Notes: generated by a model not told the origin, from the sequence alone. Shown: positions 19,301 through 27,734, counted from the stretch's first letter. The stretch: 64,000 nucleotides of DNA from SHVO01 sp041905795 (GCA_041905795.1 JAYRKL010000001.1:1-64000); one strand, 5' to 3'. A program made the numbers and translations.

Positions 19301-19504
19301 CTGGCCATGATCATCGGCATGGCGCCCATGGCCTTTGGCTTAGGTGATGGCGGCGAACAGAACGCCCCCCTGGGCCGCGCGGTCATCGGCGGCCTGGTCT
19401 TCGCCACCTGCGCGTCCCTCATCTTCGTCCCCACCGTCTTCGCCATCGTTCACGGCCGCCGCAAAGCCTCGGCGGCGCCGTCCGGAGTTCCCGCTCATGC
19501 ATGA
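16331..19504 (+). CDS. RND-family efflux pump inner-membrane transporter
   Basis: 1057 residues, the usual RND size. Proton-driven pump that pairs with a periplasmic adaptor and an outer-membrane channel. N-terminal helix (LARPYTFVVMAAMILIGG) and pore-domain opening (KRTPVDIFPNIGIPVIAV) are typical; the proton-relay Asp pair is in GGLALAIGILVDDATVTIEN. The second half repeats the fold (PALTGAIMCMGVATANSILVI, then MIIGMAPMAFGLGDGGEQNAPLGRAV). It belongs with the multidrug (HAE-1-like) rather than the heavy-metal branch by eye. The stop overlaps the adaptor gene by 8 bp. ATG 16331 sits just downstream of a repeat hairpin. Confidence 0.93.
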   Translation: MTALVRIALARPYTFVVMAAMILIGGIIAAKRTPVDIFPNIGIPVIAVAFQYAGMSPEDMSGRIVTPFERGLTTLVNDIEHIEATSLPGIGMVKVFFQPGTDISLANAQVVAFAQTGLKQAPTGTTPPLVINYSASTVPILQLAVSGQGLTEQQLYDYSQTYIRTGLIPIQGFASPYPYGGRTRQIQIDLNPEAMHAKGLSAQDVTAAIAAQMQVTPSGFVKIGTLQYNVKLNNAPGAVEELNNIPIHTAAGTTVLLRDVAHARDGAAPQQNVAHVDGQRSVIMTVLKAGATSTIAVVDGVKAVLPELTKGLPKSLTITPLNDQSIFVKAAVTGVVFEGILAAVLTSLMILMFLGSWRSTVIIITSIPLAVLASVATLAAFGQTLNVMTLGGLALAIGILVDDATVTIENINWHLEQGKDVRTAILDGAQQIVVPAFVSLLCICIVFVPMFYLPGVAGFLFVPMALSVVFAMVASFILSRTLVPTMAYFLLKPHDPHARAAPSHALGRFQRRFEERFTAIRAVYAGLLAHALGNRKGFIAGFLAFVAASLILVPFLGRNFFPSVDSGSIVMHVRGPTGTRIEESAALLDLVQRRIREIIPQDELLSIVDTIGISPSGVNNSYNATGTIGPQDGDMFIALKAGHRPTDDHIRTLRETLPRDFPAATFSFLPADIVSQILNFGAPTPIDIQVTGNNATANQDYAARILKEIRGITGIADARIQQPANYPELRFAVDRTRISELGLQEGDVTASVAGALAGTGQAAPSYWLNPVNGVTYLISSQTPEYLVDSLTKLEGLPVTSRTNNRDPQVLGGLGTLTRAATAPIVSQYNIRPMVNVYAAISGRDLGAVSGDVLAALKKLEPGKPETVTVTLRGQYQTMNTAFSGMGWGLLGAVVLIYLLIVVNFQSWTDPFVIVSALPAALAGIAWILFATGTPLSVPALTGAIMCMGVATANSILVISFAREKLAELGDASRAAYEAGVTRFRPVVMTALAMIIGMAPMAFGLGDGGEQNAPLGRAVIGGLVFATCASLIFVPTVFAIVHGRRKASAAPSGVPAHA

Positions 19505-20696
19505 TCCTCATTCCACCCACGGCTCGGTGCAGGCTGCGCCCATCAATTCCGCGAAACTGAAGCGCGCCGGCGTTATCGCCGGTGTGGTGCTGGTGACTGT
19601 GGTGGCCGCAGGTACCGCGTCGCGGGTGATGTCGTATCGCAGCCTGGCCGCCTGGACGGCGGAGCAAATCGTACCGACGGTCAATGTCGTGAAGCCCAAG
19701 GACGCATCGGTCGGCGCCATGGTGCTGCCCGGCCGCATCCAGGCCTGGGCGGAAGCGCCGGTCTACGCCCGCACCAGCGGCTACCTGCGCAAGTGGTACG
19801 CCGATATCGGCCAGGAAGTGAAAGCCGGCGACCTCCTGGGTGAAATCGACGCCCCCGACCTGGACCAGCAGCTGCAGGCCGCGACCGCCGCCCTGGCCAC
19901 CGCCGAGGCGCAGCGCGCGCTGGCGGAAACCACCGCCGCACGCGCCGACCGCCTGGTGGGCCAGGCCGCCGTGTCGCAGCAGGAAGCCGACCAGCGCCGC
20001 GGCGATCTCGCCGCCAAGACCGCCATGCGCAACCAGGCCAAGGCAAATGTCGACCAGCTGCGCGCCATGACCGGATTCAAGCGCCTGGTGGCGCCGTTCG
20101 ACGGCAAGGTCATCAGCCGCGCGACCGATGTCGGCGCCCTGATCGCCGCCGGCCAGGGCGGCGCGGTGCCGCTGTTCACCGTCTCCGACACCACCAAGCT
20201 CCGCATCTACATCAACGTGCCCCAGGGCGACGCCGGCCTGGTCACCTCGGGCCTCAAAGCCTCGTTCACCGTGCCCGAGTTCTCGGGCCGCGCCTTCGAC
20301 GCCGAGATTGCCCGCACCGCCGACGCCGTCAACACCCAGGGTGCGATGCTGGTGCAGCTGATCTTCGACAACCACGACGGCCTGCTGAAGCCGGGCGGCT
20401 ATGCCCAGGTTTCTCTGGAGATCCCCAAGACCGCCGCCGCCGGCACCGTGCGCATCCCCGCCAGCGCGCTGTTGTTCCGCCGCGAGGGCATTGCCGTGGC
20501 GGTGGTGGGCCCCGACGGCGTGGTTACCATCCGCCCCATCACCATCGGCCAGGACAACGGCGCCGAGGTCGAGGTCGCGAGCGGCCTCAGCCGGGAGGAC
20601 ACCGTGATCGACAGCCCCATGGACGCCATCGCCACCGGCGACAAGGTCAAGATCAGCGCCCCCACCGATAGCGGCAAGAAAGCCAACGCGGGCTAG
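19497..20696 (+). CDS. RND efflux periplasmic adaptor (membrane fusion protein)
   Basis: 399 residues. One N-terminal membrane anchor (GVIAGVVLVTVVAAGTA), then a lipoyl half (VYARTSGYLRKWYADIGQEVKAG), a helical hairpin rich in Ala/Gln/Glu (about residues 120-190), and a barrel domain containing VAPFDGKVISRATDVGALI. This is the HlyD_D23/AcrA architecture. It bridges the pump encoded immediately upstream (8-bp overlap) and an outer-membrane factor, possibly the one at 21344-22759. Confidence 0.93.
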   Translation: MHDPHSTHGSVQAAPINSAKLKRAGVIAGVVLVTVVAAGTASRVMSYRSLAAWTAEQIVPTVNVVKPKDASVGAMVLPGRIQAWAEAPVYARTSGYLRKWYADIGQEVKAGDLLGEIDAPDLDQQLQAATAALATAEAQRALAETTAARADRLVGQAAVSQQEADQRRGDLAAKTAMRNQAKANVDQLRAMTGFKRLVAPFDGKVISRATDVGALIAAGQGGAVPLFTVSDTTKLRIYINVPQGDAGLVTSGLKASFTVPEFSGRAFDAEIARTADAVNTQGAMLVQLIFDNHDGLLKPGGYAQVSLEIPKTAAAGTVRIPASALLFRREGIAVAVVGPDGVVTIRPITIGQDNGAEVEVASGLSREDTVIDSPMDAIATGDKVKISAPTDSGKKANAG

Positions 20697-20828
20697 GGCT
20701 TGAATCCCGCCCGATTGCGCGCTTGACGATTCCTGCCTCACCAATCACTGTCCAGGCAGCGATTCGCCGCTCTAAAGCTGCAGGACGCATTTTCGGAAAA
20801 AATGCCTTGGGACTCGCGCCCGCGACTC

Positions 20829-21347
20829 ATGCCCAAACCTTTTTATGACATCGACAGCTTCAACGGGTGCACGTCGGTCGGCTACCTGATCCGGCGCTGC
20901 CACAACAAGATGATGCCCCGGGCCGAGGCGCAGTTCGCCGACGCCGAACTCACCTTCTCGCAGTGGGTGGTGCTGATGTCGCTGCGCGACAAATCCGCCG
21001 GCACCTGCGCCGATATCGCGCGCAACATGAACCACGACACCGGCGCGGTGACCCGGCTGGTGGACCAACTGGAGAAACGCGGACTGGTGGCGCGCCGCCG
21101 CTCCACCGCCGACCGGCGGGTGGTGCATTTGAAATTGCTCCCCGCCGGCAAAGCCATGGCCAAGGCGCTGACGCCGCGGATCGTGGACTTATGGAACCGG
21201 GTGCTGGCGGATTTCTCCCATGCCGAGGCCGCCAGCCTGCTCTCGCTGCTCGCCCGCCTCGACCGGCGGCTGGATGCCGAGCCCCTGCTCGACGACAAGA
21301 CCGCCGCCAAAAAACCAAAAGCGCGCAAGACAAAGGCTAGACGATGA
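20829..21347 (+). CDS. MarR-family transcriptional regulator
   Basis: 172 residues. Winged helix-turn-helix with the family segments LTFSQWVVLMSLRDK, TCADIARNMNHDTGAVTRLVDQLEKRGLVARRRSTADRRVVHLKLLPAGK. Ends in a Lys/Arg-rich tail (KKPKARKTKARR). Its stop overlaps the ATG of the outer-membrane factor gene (ATGA), so it is probably the local regulator of the OMF-EmrA-EmrB genes, as MarR relatives often are. An ATG at 20802 would add nine residues; ATG 20829 gives the usual N-terminus. Confidence 0.92.
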   Translation: MPKPFYDIDSFNGCTSVGYLIRRCHNKMMPRAEAQFADAELTFSQWVVLMSLRDKSAGTCADIARNMNHDTGAVTRLVDQLEKRGLVARRRSTADRRVVHLKLLPAGKAMAKALTPRIVDLWNRVLADFSHAEAASLLSLLARLDRRLDAEPLLDDKTAAKKPKARKTKARR

Positions 21348-22759
21348 TCAAGCGCATCCTCACCACCACTTTCGTTGGCACCTTCGCCGCGGGCCTGCTC
21401 GCGGCCTGCGTGTCGGCGCCGTCCACGGAGCCGCAGATCCAGACCGTCGCCGCCGCGAGCCTCGGCCTCGGCGCCGAGGCCGGTCCGGCGATCGGCGAAA
21501 AGTGGTGGGCTGCCTTCGGCGACCCGCAACTCGACACGTTGGTGGACCGGGCGCTGGCCGGCAACCCGTCGCTGGCCGCGGCCTTGGCCCGGTTACGCGC
21601 GGCGCAGGCGGAAATTTCCGCCGGACGCGCCGCCACCTATCCGCAACTGGTGTTCGACGGCCAGGAGCAGCGCCAGCGCCTGTCGGCCAATTACATCATT
21701 CCGCCGCCCTACGGCGGATCCTCCCAATGGATCGGCACGGTGCAGGCCAACCTTGCCTGGTCGCTCGATCTGTTCGGCAAGCAGGACGCCGAGATCGCCA
21801 AGGCGCGCGCCTCGGCCGAGGCCGCCGCGCTGGACGCGGCCGCCGCGCGCCTCGCGCTCGCGGGCTCCGTCACCCAGGCCTATGTCGCCCTGGCCCGCGC
21901 TTATGTCCTGGCGGACGTGGCCCAAGACGCCGTCACCCAGCGCCAGGGCATCTTCACCCTGACCTCCACCCGCGTCCGCACCGGCCTCGAGACCGCCGCC
22001 GCCGCCAGGGTGGCGGAAGCCCAGGCGGCCGCGGCGCACGTCGACCTGGTGCGCGCCACGGCGCTGAAGGAAATCGCGGCGCACCAGATCGCGGCACTCC
22101 TGGGCCGCGGCGCCGACGCCTATGACATCGCCCGCCCCAAGCTCAATACCGGCGCCCTGGCCTTGCCCGACATACTGCCCGCCGACTTGCTGGCTAGGCG
22201 CGCGGATATCGCCGCGGCGCTGGCGCGCATCGACGCGGCCACGGCCGGGCGCGAACGGGCGCGGCTTGCGTTCTATCCCGACATCAACCTTGTCGGCGCG
22301 GCCGGCTGGGCGGCGCTGGGCCTCGACCGGCTGTTCACCACCGCCGCCTCTCAATATGGCGCCGGCCCGGCGATCCACCTGCCGATCTTCGACGCCGGCG
22401 CCTTGCGCGCCAGATATGCCGGCGCCGCCGCGCATCTCGACATGGCGGCGGCCGACTACAACGCGGCGGTGGTTCGCGCGGTCAAGGAAACCGCCGACGC
22501 GCTCACCGATCTGAAAAGCCTGCAAGGCCAGGCCGGCGAACTCGCCCATATGCGCGCCGCCGCCGACGACAGCGTCCGCCTCACCGAGCAGCGCTACAAA
22601 AGCGGCCTTTCACCGCAGCTGGCCGTGCTCAATGCCCAGGACATCGTGCTCGCAGCCCGCCGCCAGGACGCCGCCTTGTCCACCGACATCCTCGCCGCCC
22701 GCGTGACCCTGATCATGGCGCTGGGCGGCGGCTTCAGGAAGGAACCGACCCATGAGTGA
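21344..22759 (+). CDS. Outer-membrane efflux lipoprotein, NodT/OprM family
   Basis: 471 residues. Lipoprotein signal MIKRILTTTFVGTFAAGLLAAC with lipobox LAAC at about residues 19-22. The two TolC-type repeats are visible (LVDRALAGNPSLAAALARLRAAQAEI near residue 70; LLARRADIAAALARIDAATAGRERARLAFYPDINL near 285). Forms the outer-membrane exit duct. It is placed between the MarR gene and the EmrA gene (8-bp overlap with the latter), yet could also serve the RND pump just upstream, which has no channel gene of its own. Confidence 0.92.
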   Translation: MIKRILTTTFVGTFAAGLLAACVSAPSTEPQIQTVAAASLGLGAEAGPAIGEKWWAAFGDPQLDTLVDRALAGNPSLAAALARLRAAQAEISAGRAATYPQLVFDGQEQRQRLSANYIIPPPYGGSSQWIGTVQANLAWSLDLFGKQDAEIAKARASAEAAALDAAAARLALAGSVTQAYVALARAYVLADVAQDAVTQRQGIFTLTSTRVRTGLETAAAARVAEAQAAAAHVDLVRATALKEIAAHQIAALLGRGADAYDIARPKLNTGALALPDILPADLLARRADIAAALARIDAATAGRERARLAFYPDINLVGAAGWAALGLDRLFTTAASQYGAGPAIHLPIFDAGALRARYAGAAAHLDMAAADYNAAVVRAVKETADALTDLKSLQGQAGELAHMRAAADDSVRLTEQRYKSGLSPQLAVLNAQDIVLAARRQDAALSTDILAARVTLIMALGGGFRKEPTHE

Positions 22760-23924
22760 CCCCCAAGCGGATAAGAACGGCGCCCGCAAACGCGGGCTCT
22801 CCATTCTGGGCGTCGTGGTGGTGCTGGCCGGCGCCGCTTACGGCGCTTACTGGCTGCTGGAAGGACGCAATTACGCCGCCACCGACGACGCCTATGTCGG
22901 CGGCGACATCGTCTCCATCACCGCCCGCGAGAACGGCACCATTCTCGCCATCCATGCCGACAACACCCAAAGCGTCAGCCGCGGACAGGTGCTGGTGGAC
23001 ATGGACCCGGTCAAGGCGCGGGTGACCATGCAGGCCGCCGAGGCCGAACTGGCCAAAACCGTGCGCGGCGTGCGCGCCAAGTTCTCGGGCGTGAGCGAGA
23101 TCGAAGCCCAGATCGGCGCGGCGCGCATCCGGCTGGCCCAGGCGCAGAGCGACCTCAAGCGCCGCGCCGAAGCCGCCGACAGCGTCTCGCAGGAAGAACT
23201 CACCCACGCCCGCGATGCGGTGGTCAGCGCCGAGGCCTCCCTGCGCGTGCTCGACCACAACCTGGAGCAAGCCCTGGCCGGGGTGGAAGGCACCTCCATC
23301 GCCAGCAACCCGGATGTGATGGCGTCCATCGCCAACCTGCGCTCGGCGGCGATCTACCTGGGCCATATGCAGCTTCCCGCCCCGGTGGGCGGCGTCATCG
23401 CCCAGCGCACGGTCCAGCTTGGTCAGCAGGTGGCGGTCGGCACACCCCTCATGGCCGTGGTGCCGGTGGAGTCCGTCTGGGTCGACGCCAACTTCAAGGA
23501 AGGCCAGCTGCAGGACATGCGCGTCGGCCAGCCGGTGACGATCAAAGCCGATGTCTACGGCGGCGACGTGACCTACCACGGCAAGGTGGCGGGCTTCGGC
23601 GCCGGTTCGGGTTCGGCCTTCGCGCTGCTGCCGCCCCAGAACGCTTCGGGCAACTGGATCAAGATCGTCCAGCGTGTGCCGGTGCGCATCATGCTGGATC
23701 CCCAGGAACTGCGCGACCACCCGCTCCGCCTTGGATTGTCGGTGACCGTGAAGGTGGATATCCGCGGCGCCAGCGGCGCGCCCCTGGGCGCGCCCACGGC
23801 CGGCAATTCCATGCGCGGCGACGCCGGCAGCGACGGCGGCCCCGCCACGGACGCGATCATCGCCCGGATTCTCGCCGACAACGGCGCCAGCCCCAAGACC
23901 GGCCGGGACGACAAGCCGCAATAG
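22752..23924 (+). CDS. EmrA-like membrane fusion protein (HlyD family)
   Basis: 390 residues. N-terminal membrane helix (GLSILGVVVVLAGAAYGAYWLL), then YAATDDAYVGGDIVSI, the standard EmrA opening of the lipoyl domain, coiled-coil arms (about residues 95-185), and the barrel segment PAPVGGVIAQRTVQLGQQVAVGTPLMAVVP. Links the MFS pump encoded next (1-bp gap) with an outer-membrane channel. A short Gly/Ala/Ser-rich tail is not conserved in the family. Confidence 0.92.
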   Translation: MSDPQADKNGARKRGLSILGVVVVLAGAAYGAYWLLEGRNYAATDDAYVGGDIVSITARENGTILAIHADNTQSVSRGQVLVDMDPVKARVTMQAAEAELAKTVRGVRAKFSGVSEIEAQIGAARIRLAQAQSDLKRRAEAADSVSQEELTHARDAVVSAEASLRVLDHNLEQALAGVEGTSIASNPDVMASIANLRSAAIYLGHMQLPAPVGGVIAQRTVQLGQQVAVGTPLMAVVPVESVWVDANFKEGQLQDMRVGQPVTIKADVYGGDVTYHGKVAGFGAGSGSAFALLPPQNASGNWIKIVQRVPVRIMLDPQELRDHPLRLGLSVTVKVDIRGASGAPLGAPTAGNSMRGDAGSDGGPATDAIIARILADNGASPKTGRDDKPQ

Positions 23925-23925
23925 C

Positions 23926-25476
23926 ATGAACGGATCCGTCCCTCCTCAACCGAAACCGCTTGCGGGCGCGCAGCTCGCGGTCACGGCCATAGCGCTGGCG
24001 CTCGGCACCTTCATGCAGGTGCTGGACACCACCATCGCCAACGTGTCGCTGCCGACCATCGCCGGGAACCTGGGGGCCAGCACCGACCAGGGCACCTGGG
24101 TGATCACCTCGTTTGCTGTGTCCAACGGCATCGCCGTGCCGTTGACCGGCTGGCTGATGATGCGCTTCGGCGTGGTGCGCACCTTCGTCGCCTCGGTGGC
24201 GTTGTTCACGCTCGCCTCGCTCTTGTGCGGCATCGCCTGGAGCCTGCCGGCGCTGATCGTGTTCCGCATTTTCCAGGGTGCGGTGTCGGGGCCGATGATT
24301 CCCGGCTCCCAGGCGCTGCTGATCTCGATCTTTCCGCCGGAGAAACGCGCGACCGCGCTGGGGATCTGGTCGATCACCACCCTGATCGCGCCGATCCTGG
24401 GGCCGATCCTGGGCGGCATCATTTCCGACAATATCTCCTGGGGCTGGATATTCCTGATCAACGTTCCGGTGGGGATCGCCTCCGCGCTGCTGTGCTGGAC
24501 CAATCTCGCGAAGCGCGAGACGCCGACGCGGCAACTGCCCATCGACAGCGTCGGCCTCGGCCTGCTCGTCGTCTGGGTGGGTGCGTTGCAGATCATGCTC
24601 GACCTCGGCAAGGACGCCGACTGGTTCGCGTCCACCCATATCGTGATCCTCGGCCTGGTCGCGGCCGTGGGCTGCGCCGCCTGGCTGATCTGGGAGCTGA
24701 CCGAAGCCCACCCCATCGTCGATCTCTCGCTGTTCAGGAACCGCAACTTCGCGCTCGGCACGCTCACGCTCTGCATCGGCTACGCCGTGTTCTTCGCCAA
24801 CATCCTGCTGCTGCCGCTGTGGCTCCAGATCAATCTCGGCTACACCGCCACCTGGGCCGGGCTGGTGGCGGCGCCGTCCGGCGTCGTCGCGGTGTTCCTG
24901 ACGCCTCTGACCGCCAAGCTCCTGGCCAAGACCGATGCGCGCCGGATCGCCACCGTCGCCTTCGTCGCCTTCGCGATCTCCTATTTCATGCGCGCCAATT
25001 TCACCAACGACGCCACTTTCTGGGATTTCGTGATGCCGTTGCTGGTGCAGGGCATCGCCATGGCCACCTTCTTCGTCACCATGATCACCCTGTCCCTCGA
25101 CGGCATCCCGCCGCAGCGCATCCCGGCGGCGTCGGGCATCTCGAATTTCATGCGCATCACCGCCGGCAGTTTCGCCGCCTCGATCACCACCACGTTGTGG
25201 GACCGGCGCGAGGCGCTGCACCAGAGCCGCCTGGCCGACAGCGCCACCGTCTACAGCCCGGTGTTCCGCCAGGCGCTGGAGCGCCTGCACCACATGGGAC
25301 TCACCGATCTCCAGGCCTATGGCGTGATGACCCACAACCTGCTGCTGCAAGCCTATCTGAAATCCAGCATCGACCTGTTCTGGGCCTCGGGCTGGCTGTC
25401 GGTGATCGGCATCGGCCTGATCTGGCTGACCCGCCGGCCGGGCGGCGCCGCGCCGCCGCCGGCGGCGGCGGACTGA
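23926..25476 (+). CDS. EmrB-like MFS multidrug transporter (DHA2, 14 helices)
   Basis: 516 residues with about 14 hydrophobic segments. DHA2 signatures are ALGTFMQVLDTTIANVSLPTIAG in helix 1 and GSQALLISIFPPEKRATALGIWS with the following GPILGPILGGIIS. Exports hydrophobic toxicants using the proton gradient, in complex with the EmrA-like adaptor upstream. Last gene of the efflux block; an AT-richer gap with an operator-like palindrome follows. Confidence 0.94.
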   Translation: MNGSVPPQPKPLAGAQLAVTAIALALGTFMQVLDTTIANVSLPTIAGNLGASTDQGTWVITSFAVSNGIAVPLTGWLMMRFGVVRTFVASVALFTLASLLCGIAWSLPALIVFRIFQGAVSGPMIPGSQALLISIFPPEKRATALGIWSITTLIAPILGPILGGIISDNISWGWIFLINVPVGIASALLCWTNLAKRETPTRQLPIDSVGLGLLVVWVGALQIMLDLGKDADWFASTHIVILGLVAAVGCAAWLIWELTEAHPIVDLSLFRNRNFALGTLTLCIGYAVFFANILLLPLWLQINLGYTATWAGLVAAPSGVVAVFLTPLTAKLLAKTDARRIATVAFVAFAISYFMRANFTNDATFWDFVMPLLVQGIAMATFFVTMITLSLDGIPPQRIPAASGISNFMRITAGSFAASITTTLWDRREALHQSRLADSATVYSPVFRQALERLHHMGLTDLQAYGVMTHNLLLQAYLKSSIDLFWASGWLSVIGIGLIWLTRRPGGAAPPPAAAD

Positions 25477-25490
25477 ACGCCGGGCGCGTC

Positions 25491-25509
25491 CGTGGGTGGT
25501 TTACCCACG
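25491..25509 (+). promoter_or_regulatory. 19-bp palindromic operator-like site A
   Basis: CGTGGGTGGTTTACCCACG: perfect 7-bp arms around GGTTT. It overlaps the -35 region of the DUF6502 gene promoter. Related sites occur at 27735-27753 and 35451-35469 (consensus YGTGKGT-N5-ACCCAYR). Binding protein unknown. Confidence 0.6.
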
Positions 25510-25528
25510 ATTCCGGTTCGGATATAAT
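25500..25528 (+). promoter_or_regulatory. Promoter of the DUF6502 gene, probably leaderless
   Basis: TTTACC (25500-25505), a 17-bp spacer, and TATAAT (25523-25528). Transcription would start about 7 bp after the -10, at or beside the ATG at 25535, so the mRNA is probably leaderless; no Shine-Dalgarno sequence is seen. Confidence 0.55.
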
Positions 25529-25534
25529 CCGGGC

Positions 25535-26383
25535 ATGCCAAGACCTGTTTTCGGCCCTTCACCCGCCCTGGTGCGCGCGCTGACGCGCCTGCTCAAGCCG
25601 CTGATCCGCCTGCTGATCGCGCGCGGCGTCACCTTTCCCTATCTCATGAACCTGGTGAAGCGGCTTTACGTCACGGCGGCGGAAGAGTCGCTGGCGGCCG
25701 AGGCCACCGTCAGCCGCCTTTCCGTCGCCACCGGCCTGCAGCGCAAGGACATCAATCGCATCAAGAGCGAGCCGCCGCCGGACGTGGCGATCCCCGAAGC
25801 CACGTCGCTGGGGCCCCGCCTGATCGGCATCTGGCTGGGCGACCCGGCGTTCCGCGCCAAACGCGGCGGCGCACGGCCCCTGCCCCGCACCTCCGGCACC
25901 TCGAAGGAAAAGTCGTTCGAGGACCTGGTCCACACCATCTCGACCGATGTCCGGCCCAAGGTGATCCTCGATGAATGGGTGCGCCTCGGCATCGTCAGCG
26001 TCGACAAGGACGATATCGTCCGCCTCAAGAGCGACGCCTTCGTGCCCGAGGAAGGTTTCGACGAGAAAGCCTACTACCTCGGCCGCAACGTCGCCGACCA
26101 CATCGCCACCAGCGTCAGCAATCTCCTGGCGGAAAAAGAACCGCTGTTCGAGCGCGCGGTCTATTACGACCGCCTGACCCCGGACAGCATCGCCTATTTG
26201 CGTAAACGCGCGCGGGAATACGGCATGACCGCCCTGGTCGCCCTGAACAAGGACGCCCTCAAGCGCGCCGACGGCGACGCCGGCAAACCCGGCGCCGGCC
26301 AGCGCATGGCGCTCGGCATCTATTATTACGACGGCCCCGACGAGGGCGCCGCCGACAAAGCGCCGCCCAAAGGTAAAGACTGA
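25535..26383 (+). CDS. DUF6502 family protein with HTH-like N-terminus; candidate regulator
   Basis: 282 residues, no signal peptide or membrane segment. By eye it resembles the DUF6502 family, which is uncharacterised. Residues 57-77 (TVSRLSVATGLQRKDINRI) read like a helix-turn-helix, and the rest (DEWVRLGIVSVDKDDIVRL, YLGRNVADHIATSVSNLLAEKEPLFERAVYYDRL) looks helical and soluble. The gene is followed 3 bp later by the DUF5666 gene and preceded by a palindrome that overlaps its promoter. The inference that it is a DNA-binding autoregulator of the neighbouring island rests on the HTH-like segment and the recurring palindromes, not on known biochemistry. Confidence 0.75.
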   Translation: MPRPVFGPSPALVRALTRLLKPLIRLLIARGVTFPYLMNLVKRLYVTAAEESLAAEATVSRLSVATGLQRKDINRIKSEPPPDVAIPEATSLGPRLIGIWLGDPAFRAKRGGARPLPRTSGTSKEKSFEDLVHTISTDVRPKVILDEWVRLGIVSVDKDDIVRLKSDAFVPEEGFDEKAYYLGRNVADHIATSVSNLLAEKEPLFERAVYYDRLTPDSIAYLRKRAREYGMTALVALNKDALKRADGDAGKPGAGQRMALGIYYYDGPDEGAADKAPPKGKD

Positions 26384-26386
26384 GCC

Positions 26387-27625
26387 ATGCTGCGCCGAGG
26401 GGGCTTAGCGATCATCGGCATGCTGACGTTCGCCGGCGCCGTCCAGGCCGCGGACCCCGGCGCCTGCCGTTTCGCTCCGGCCGCGGTCGGACAATCCTCC
26501 AACGCCCTCGAACGCCTGGTGGCGCTCACCAGCGAACAGCGCGGCCTCGGCGGTACCGGGATCGTCGCGCAGCGCGAAGAGCGGGGATTGGGCGGCACCG
26601 GCATCATCGGCGTGGTCACCGGTTTCGGTTCCATCTGCGTCAACGGCTTCGAGATCGAGGTGACGCAAGCGACCGCGGTCACGGTTGAAGGCTTGCCGGC
26701 CAATCAGGGCGATGTGCGCCTGGGCCAGGTGGTGACGGTCGAGGCCTATCCCGACGGCACCCAGCTTGCCGCGGCGCGGGTCGACGTCTCCCTCGCCGTC
26801 GCCGGACCGGTCAGCGACATCGCCGCCGACCGCTCCCGCATGACGGTGGCGGGCCAAACCGTGACCGTGGCGGGATTTGGCGGCAGCGCCGATATCGCCG
26901 ACGTGGCTCCGGGTGACTGGGTGGCGGTTTCCGGCCTCCGGCGCCCCGACGACAGCGTCTCCGGCAGTTCCATCGTCAAATTGCCCGAGCGCGGCCGCGA
27001 GGTCTTCGTGTCGGGCACCGCGCGCAGCGCCGCCGGGGCCATCGAGATCGGCAGCCTGCAGATCGCGGCGCCGGTCACCGCCGGCACGACCATAACGGTG
27101 CGCGGGACGCTGGCGGGCAATGTGCTGGAAGCCCGCGCCGTGAGTACGGTGACGGCCTCGCCGTTCACCCGGCCCATGGCCAATCTCTCGATCCAGGCCT
27201 ATGGGCAGAATCTCCCGGGCGAAATGCAGCGCCTGGGCGTAACGGCGCCCGCCGCTCTCGCCCCCAACGTGACCGCCCCTGTCCAGGTGGACGGCGCCCT
27301 CGGCGCCGGCGGCGCATTCGTGCCGGGCCGGATTGAAACGCCGCCGCCGCCGGTCGATGGTGCGATGCCGCTTCCGCCGCCGCTGATCTTTGTGCCGGTG
27401 CTCCCGCCGACGACCAGCGAACGCCCCTCGCAGGCGCCCGCGCCGACCCAATCGACGCTGCCGGCGCGCCCGCTGCCTCCGGGCTTGCCGGCACCGCCGC
27501 CGCTGCGCCCGCTGGAGCGCCCGATTCTGCCGCCCGATGTGACGCGCCCTGAGCGGACGCCGCCGCCGGAACGTCCCGAACGGCCGCTTCCGCCCGACCG
27601 GCCGGCACCGCCGCGCCCGCTCTGA
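26387..27625 (+). CDS. Secreted DUF5666-domain protein with proline-rich tail
   Basis: 412 residues. Signal peptide MLRRGGLAIIGMLTFAGAVQA. A near-perfect repeat RGLGGTGI occurs at residues 52-59 and 66-73, leading into DUF5666-like beta domains (GVVTGFGSICVNGFEIEV; SDIAADRSRMTVAGQTVTV; FVSGTARSAAGAIEIGSL). From about residue 310 the chain is Pro/Arg/Ala-rich low-complexity (for example RPLPPGLPAPPPLRP), likely extended in the periplasm or on the surface. Function unknown. Co-transcribed with the DUF6502 gene (3-bp gap). Confidence 0.78.
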   Translation: MLRRGGLAIIGMLTFAGAVQAADPGACRFAPAAVGQSSNALERLVALTSEQRGLGGTGIVAQREERGLGGTGIIGVVTGFGSICVNGFEIEVTQATAVTVEGLPANQGDVRLGQVVTVEAYPDGTQLAAARVDVSLAVAGPVSDIAADRSRMTVAGQTVTVAGFGGSADIADVAPGDWVAVSGLRRPDDSVSGSSIVKLPERGREVFVSGTARSAAGAIEIGSLQIAAPVTAGTTITVRGTLAGNVLEARAVSTVTASPFTRPMANLSIQAYGQNLPGEMQRLGVTAPAALAPNVTAPVQVDGALGAGGAFVPGRIETPPPPVDGAMPLPPPLIFVPVLPPTTSERPSQAPAPTQSTLPARPLPPGLPAPPPLRPLERPILPPDVTRPERTPPPERPERPLPPDRPAPPRPL

Positions 27626-27637
27626 TCCCGACGGCAC

Positions 27638-27656
27638 GGGCCCTGAGTACGGGCCC
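27638..27656 (+). terminator. Possible hairpin terminator after DUF5666 gene
   Basis: GGGCCC (27638-27643) and GGGCCC (27651-27656) can pair with a 7-nt loop, 13 bp after the stop codon. No T-run follows, so it may be only a stabilising hairpin. Confidence 0.35.
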
Positions 27657-27734
27657 CGCCGGCGCGCCCGCGGCTCAGTTCTCCTGTCCAAAATGTCACG
27701 CCGGGACACGCAGGGATTTTCGCCCGCCCGCGTC

